Shown here: in pieces, positions 4,907 through 5,129 of the stretch
Layout: each line of letters starts with the position of its first letter
How positions within the stretch are numbered: the stretch's first letter is position 1
From: Candidatus Woesearchaeota archaeon
GTDB taxonomy: Archaea > Nanobdellota > Nanobdellia > Woesearchaeales > ARS49
Direction of reading: 5' to 3'
Assembly (NCBI GenBank): GCA_030630695.1
Contig: DAOVMP010000050.1
Span: 1-5,129, forward strand
Length of the DNA stretch: 5,129 nucleotides
Position numbers and translations under genes: made by a program
Notes under the pieces: generated by a model
The model's database searches: none
Told to the model about the DNA's origin: nothing
Seen by the model: the letters and a program-made list of their open reading frames with translations, nothing else

Positions 4907-4934
4907 TTACTTTTCATTAATACTATAAATACTA

Positions 4935-4942
4935 TATATAAA
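4935..4942 (-). promoter_or_regulatory. TATA box of the membrane-protein operon
   Basis: On the minus strand, CGAAAAG followed by TTTATATATAG is a strong archaeal TFB-element plus TATA combination centred near 4938. It predicts a transcript start at about 4912, and hence a leader of about 115 nt before the ATG at 4797. Confidence 0.6.
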
Positions 4943-4969
4943 CTTTTCGTTAGATATTCTACCGATACC

Positions 4970-4977
4970 TTTATATT
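4970..4977 (+). promoter_or_regulatory. TATA box of the translin gene, leaderless
   Basis: TTTATATT is centred about 26 nt before the A of the ATG at 5000, so transcription should begin at the start codon itself. No Shine-Dalgarno site is present, consistent with a leaderless mRNA. Confidence 0.65.
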
Positions 4978-4985
4978 AACCTATT

Positions 4986-5001
4986 ATATACTGTAGTATA
5001 T
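4986..5001. promoter_or_regulatory. Interrupted palindrome over the translin start, possible operator
   Basis: ATATACT, two bases, then AGTATAT form a 7-bp perfect inverted repeat that spans the predicted transcription start and the first two bases of the ATG. A repressor bound here would block initiation. ATACT half-sites also occur at 4920 and 4929 by the divergent operon's TATA box. The low complexity makes chance a real alternative. Confidence 0.35.
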
Positions 5002-5129
5002 GATTAATAAGAAAGCATTTGCAGATATGAGAAAGGAATTAGAAAGATTTGATGTTTTAAGAGAAGATCTTATCAAGATATCTCGGACAATTCTTAAGAT
5101 TTCAAAGGCAGCTATTTATGAGATTCATA
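5000..5129 (+). CDS. Translin-family protein, N-terminal part
   Basis: Forty-three codons are visible from the ATG at 5000 to the window end, with no stop. The sequence around residues 12-43 (KELERFDVLREDL, then IKISRTILKISKAAIYEIH) matches the first helix of the translin/TRAX family as I know it from archaea, where the pattern is F-D-x-L-R-E-x-L-I-K-x-S-R followed by a second S-K-x-A-I-Y stretch. Translins are all-helical proteins that form ring-shaped oligomers and bind single-stranded DNA or RNA; eukaryotic TRAX supplies RNase activity through acidic residues located later in the chain, which cannot be checked here. The gene is divergent from the membrane-protein operon, with about 200 nt between them, and appears to be transcribed as a leaderless mRNA. 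The identification is good but based on a short piece. Confidence 0.72.
   Translation, partial: MINKKAFADMRKELERFDVLREDLIKISRTILKISKAAIYEIH

Noticed and set aside
4846..4917. 23-residue minus-strand reading frame in the operon leader (starts MKSKAKNVDN)
   Set aside because: The ATG lies about 5 nt upstream of the transcript start predicted from the TATA box, it has no Shine-Dalgarno, and its sequence is accounted for by the two hairpins. It could be a regulatory upstream frame only if the real start is further upstream.

Overview
The window looks like archaeal DNA, most likely from a DPANN lineage of the Woesearchaeota/Pacearchaeota type. It is strongly AT-rich and carries archaeal TATA boxes. 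Several genes start about 26 nt downstream of a TATA centre, so their mRNAs are probably leaderless, while the genes in the membrane-protein operon have GGTG-type Shine-Dalgarno sites. The protein content fits too: an archaeal type II/IV secretion (FlaI-like) ATPase, ribbon-helix-helix and translin proteins, and coiled-coil proteins of a style I associate with these archaea. The taxonomic call is inference from protein style, not from a marker gene.

Layout. Positions 1-993, minus strand: a 46-residue ribbon-helix-helix (RHH) protein overlaps by one base (TAATG) the start of a secretion ATPase whose C-terminal part lies outside the window. Positions 994-1139 are an AT-rich divergent spacer. 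Positions 1140-2365, plus strand: two coiled-coil proteins (150 and 205 aa), separated by a 155-nt spacer packed with four successive inverted repeats. Positions 2404-3027, plus strand: a class I SAM-dependent methyltransferase with a probable leaderless promoter. It ends 4 nt from a convergent operon. Positions 3032-4797, minus strand: three consecutive, tightly coupled genes for five-helix membrane proteins that look like ancient paralogues. Positions 4798-4999: a divergent spacer holding a strong minus-strand TATA box, two adjacent long hairpins that fill the operon leader, and the translin promoter. From 5000, plus strand: the start of a translin-family gene, cut by the window end.

How the genes may work together. 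The ATPase would power a type IV filament or secretion-like machine in the cytoplasmic membrane. The two coiled-coil proteins resemble archaellum accessory proteins of the FlaC/D/E kind in general design (helical rod, short conserved helical end, flexible linkers). The membrane-protein triplet has no function I can name, but could form a hetero-oligomeric membrane platform. Grouping these as one system rests on proximity and protein style only. The methyltransferase and translin look like independent housekeeping neighbours. No RNA gene, CRISPR array or mobile element was recognised, and no gene-free stretch exceeds about 200 nt.
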